Positions 5,506 to 7,091 of a DNA stretch of 7,091 nt are shown here, in pieces (the first letter of the stretch is position 1; every line of letters begins with the position of its first letter). The translations under genes were made by a program, and so were the position numbers. The stretch lies in the NCBI GenBank assembly GCA_028288945.1, contig JAQGHH010000071.1:1-7091 (forward strand), given 5' to 3'. This DNA comes from Phycisphaerales bacterium. GTDB taxonomy: Bacteria > Planctomycetota > Phycisphaerae > Tepidisphaerales > Tepidisphaeraceae. The notes beneath the pieces were generated by a model. The model saw nothing but the letters and a program-made list of their open reading frames with translations, did not search any database and had not been told where the DNA came from.

Positions 5506-6935
5506 TACGATTTCCGCCTTTTTATTCGATCATACGCATCGCTTCGGCGGCGCTGTCTTGAGCGTTCCTCTTCGTTCGTGTCCTGGCAGACGACCTCATA
5601 TAGCGTGGCGCGGGCCGGGCCGGATTTGCGGAGGATGCGGCCGAGGCGCTGTTTGGCCTGGCGGGTTGAGGCCTGGCCGCCGATGACTACGGCCACTTTT
5701 GCTTCGGGGACGTCCACGCCTTCATCGAGCACGCGGTTGGCGACGAGCACGGGGAACGAGCCCTCTGCGAATCCTTCGAGCACGGCTCGGCGTTCTTTCT
5801 TGCGCGAGTGGCTGAGGAGCGTCGGGACGAGGAATCGGCGGGAGATGTCCATCGCCATCACGTTGGAGCCGGCGAAGACGATCACCCGCTCGCCGGCGTG
5901 GACGCGGAACAGGTCTTCCAGCACGCGCAGTTTTTCGCCGGCGCGGTCTTCGATCGACTTGCGGGCGTGGAAGGCTTTTTGCGCCCGGCGGGCTTCGGGG
6001 TCTTTTCCGGTTTCGGCGCAAAGGTCCTGCCAGCCGTAGTCCTTTTGGCCGGCGGTGCGCTTGGCGATGAGGAACTCGCGGATGACGCGGCCGGCGGTGT
6101 CGTAGACGGCCTGCTCCGCCGACTCGAGCTTCACCGGAATGCGCACGACTTCGTATTCTGCGAGGGACTTGCCGCGGGCTTGGGCGATTTCCTGTCGGCA
6201 GACGATGGGGCCGACGAGGCCGGGGAAATCCGAGTCGCGGCCGTCGGCGCGCTCGGGCGTGGCGGTCAATCCCAAGCGCAGGGGCGCGGCGCACAGCAGT
6301 GCCGCCTCGCGGTAGCTGCGGCCGGGAAGGTGATGCACTTCGTCGAAGATCACCAGGCCGAAGCGGTCGCCCATTTCGGCCATGTGCAGGTACGCGCTGT
6401 CGTAGGTGGTAACGGTGACGGGCTGAATGTTGAAGCAGGAATCGCCGACGAGGCCGGCGTCGTACCCGAGCCGGCGGAGGATGCGCTGATGCCACTGGTG
6501 CATGAGGTCGCGGACGGGCGCGACGACGAGCGTGGCGACTTTCGCGCGGGCCATGGCCGCGAGCGCGACTTCGGTTTTTCCGGTGCCGGTGGGCATCACC
6601 ACCACACCGCGGCTGCCGGCTTGCTCCCAAGCAGCAAGCGCCGCTTCCTGCTCACTTCGGAGCGCGGGCAGATCCGCCTTCGGCCAGGCGACACGCGGCG
6701 GAGGCTTCACGAGGTCGCGCAGCCCCAAGCCAAACGTTTGCCCGAGTAGTTCCCTGGCATATTGATAATGGACAGGAAAACACCGCCAGGCGGCGATTCG
6801 GGGGTCCCATTTCCATACATCTGAAAGATGCGACGAGGAAGCGGGCTTGCCGCGGAGGAGGAGCGTTCCTCGATCAAAGGAGAGCGTCACCTCGACGGGC
6901 GGTGATGAGCGGTTGGTCTGAGATGGGACGATCAC
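5505..6935 (-). CDS. XPB-like superfamily 2 DNA helicase
   Basis: The 476-aa product is an ATP-dependent SF2 helicase of the XPB/Rad25 type. An N-terminal damage-recognition-like domain (about 15-65: VEVTLSFDRGTLLLRG, then FPVHYQYARELL) precedes helicase domain 1 with the Q-like LRSEQEAAL, Walker A PTGTGKT (115-121), motif Ia, DEVH (198-201) and TATP (224-227). Domain 2 has RVLDEGVDVP (401-410) and motif VI QRLGRILRKSG (429-439). The basic stretch around 292-335 (KRTAGQKDYGW...) fits the XPB thumb region. The RED motif that follows motif III in XPB reads Arg-Ala-Asp here (229-231). The start is GTG at 6935, chosen because a TACACT -10 box lies 11 nt upstream and the frame begins there. The stop overlaps the nuclease gene's ATG by one base. 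The gene lies directly downstream of the 5S rRNA terminator in the same orientation. Confidence 0.92.
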   Translation of the reverse strand: MIVPSQTNRSSPPVEVTLSFDRGTLLLRGKPASSSHLSDVWKWDPRIAAWRCFPVHYQYARELLGQTFGLGLRDLVKPPPRVAWPKADLPALRSEQEAALAAWEQAGSRGVVVMPTGTGKTEVALAAMARAKVATLVVAPVRDLMHQWHQRILRRLGYDAGLVGDSCFNIQPVTVTTYDSAYLHMAEMGDRFGLVIFDEVHHLPGRSYREAALLCAAPLRLGLTATPERADGRDSDFPGLVGPIVCRQEIAQARGKSLAEYEVVRIPVKLESAEQAVYDTAGRVIREFLIAKRTAGQKDYGWQDLCAETGKDPEARRAQKAFHARKSIEDRAGEKLRVLEDLFRVHAGERVIVFAGSNVMAMDISRRFLVPTLLSHSRKKERRAVLEGFAEGSFPVLVANRVLDEGVDVPEAKVAVVIGGQASTRQAKQRLGRILRKSGPARATLYEVVCQDTNEEERSRQRRRSDAYDRIKRRKS

Positions 6936-6946
6936 GGTGGGTGAAA

Positions 6947-6975
6947 AGTGTAGCCGGAGAGATCAGCGCAAACAA
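6947..6975 (-). promoter_or_regulatory. Promoter of the XPB-Bax1 operon (TTGTTT-17-TACACT)
   Basis: On the minus strand, TTGTTT (6970-6975) and TACACT (6947-6952) are separated by 17 bp, the optimal spacing. The -10 box ends 11 nt before the GTG start, so the 5' leader would be only a few bases long. The -35 hexamer consists of the T-tract of the upstream rRNA terminator. Confidence 0.55.
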
Positions 6976-7017
6976 AAACCCCCGGGGTCTCTTGAGGAGA
7001 CCCGGGGGTTTTGTTTT
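6970..7017 (-). terminator. Rho-independent terminator after the 5S rRNA gene
   Basis: On the minus strand a CCCCCGGGTCTC arm (6997-7008), a 5-base loop and a GAGACCCCGGGGG arm (6979-6991) form a 12-bp GC-rich stem with one bulge, followed by TTTTTGTTT. An A-rich run before the stem can pair with the T-tract and extend it. The strength and the position just after 5S rRNA indicate the end of an rRNA operon. The structure also has a T-rich flank on the plus strand and could work in both directions. Confidence 0.92.
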
Positions 7018-7020
7018 AAC

Positions 7021-7091
7021 GCTGGCGGTGACCTACTTTCCCGCTGAAGCAGTATCATCGGCCCGGCGGGCTTAACGGCCGTGTTCGGGAT
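7021..7091 (-). rRNA. rrf: 5S ribosomal RNA, 3' part (cut by right window edge)
   Basis: The minus strand reads ATCCCGAACACGGCCGTTAA, then GCCCGCCGGGCCGATGATAC, then TGCTTCAGCGGGAAAGTAGG and TCACCGCCAGC. This contains the conserved 5S blocks CCGAAC, GCCGATG and AGTAGGTC-CCGCCAGC. About 71 of the expected 110-120 nt are present; the 5' part lies beyond the window. The exact 3' end is estimated from the pairing end CCGCCAGC. The terminator starts a few bases later. One nucleotide is missing between GAAC and GCCGATG compared with E. coli and B. subtilis 5S. The 23S and 16S genes are presumably further upstream (to the right). Confidence 0.95.

Noticed and set aside
5808..6749. A 313-aa open frame on the plus strand opposite the helicase gene.
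   Set aside because: It is antisense to a gene with complete SF2 motifs; the translation is Ala/Gly/Val/His-rich without domain pattern, as expected in GC-rich DNA.
2853..6966. The 13-mer CCGGAGAGATCAG occurs at 2853-2865 and 6954-6966, both next to promoter candidates.
   Set aside because: About one exact 13-base match is expected by chance in a window this size, and the orientation relative to the downstream gene differs between the two copies.

Overview
The window is GC-rich, gene-dense bacterial chromosome and most resembles a planctomycete. Three signs support this. The 5S rRNA fragment at the right edge is one nucleotide shorter than E. coli or B. subtilis 5S between the conserved GAAC and GCCGATG blocks, which fits the missing position-66 base described for planctomycete 5S. 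Several operon-leading genes have a TAnAnT -10 box only 6-11 nt before the start codon. An XPB-type helicase with a DUF790/Bax1-type nuclease is also present, a pair best known from archaea. The lineage is an inference; no search was possible.

Layout, left to right. (1) Positions 1-170, minus strand: the N-terminal part of a MarR-family repressor cut by the left edge, with a perfect TATAAT box and a 16-bp palindrome (AACTT-6-AAGTT) just upstream, suggesting autoregulation. (2) 356-808, plus: an unassigned 150-aa protein, perhaps DUF2004/DUF6985-like. (3) 809-1111: about 300 bp without a gene, holding a degenerate heptamer tandem repeat (815-849) and a weak promoter candidate. (4) 1112-2820, plus: an Rrf2-family regulator with four cysteines, translationally coupled by a 4-bp overlap to an IscS-type cysteine desulfurase. 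(5) 2892-4268, plus: an extended-SDR/NAD-dependent epimerase followed 27 bp later by a VOC (glyoxalase-fold) protein. (6) 6935-4294, minus: an XPB-like SF2 helicase and a Bax1-like nuclease, coupled by a TAATG stop/start overlap and convergent with the VOC gene. (7) 7091-6970, minus: the 3' part of a 5S rRNA gene and a strong rho-independent terminator, presumably the end of an rRNA operon.

Two functional units stand out. The Rrf2-IscS pair looks like a regulated sulfur/Fe-S module in which the regulator may sense Fe-S status, but no scaffold protein gene (iscU) follows. The XPB-Bax1 pair looks like a helicase-nuclease machine for DNA repair. Its probable promoter starts inside the T-tract of the rRNA terminator (TTGTTT, 17 bp, TACACT), so termination of the rRNA operon and initiation of the repair operon share bases. 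I found no mobile element, CRISPR array, tRNA or clear pseudogene. The XPB-Bax1 family is already described; what is less usual here is its bacterial setting, its altered RED motif and its promoter position.
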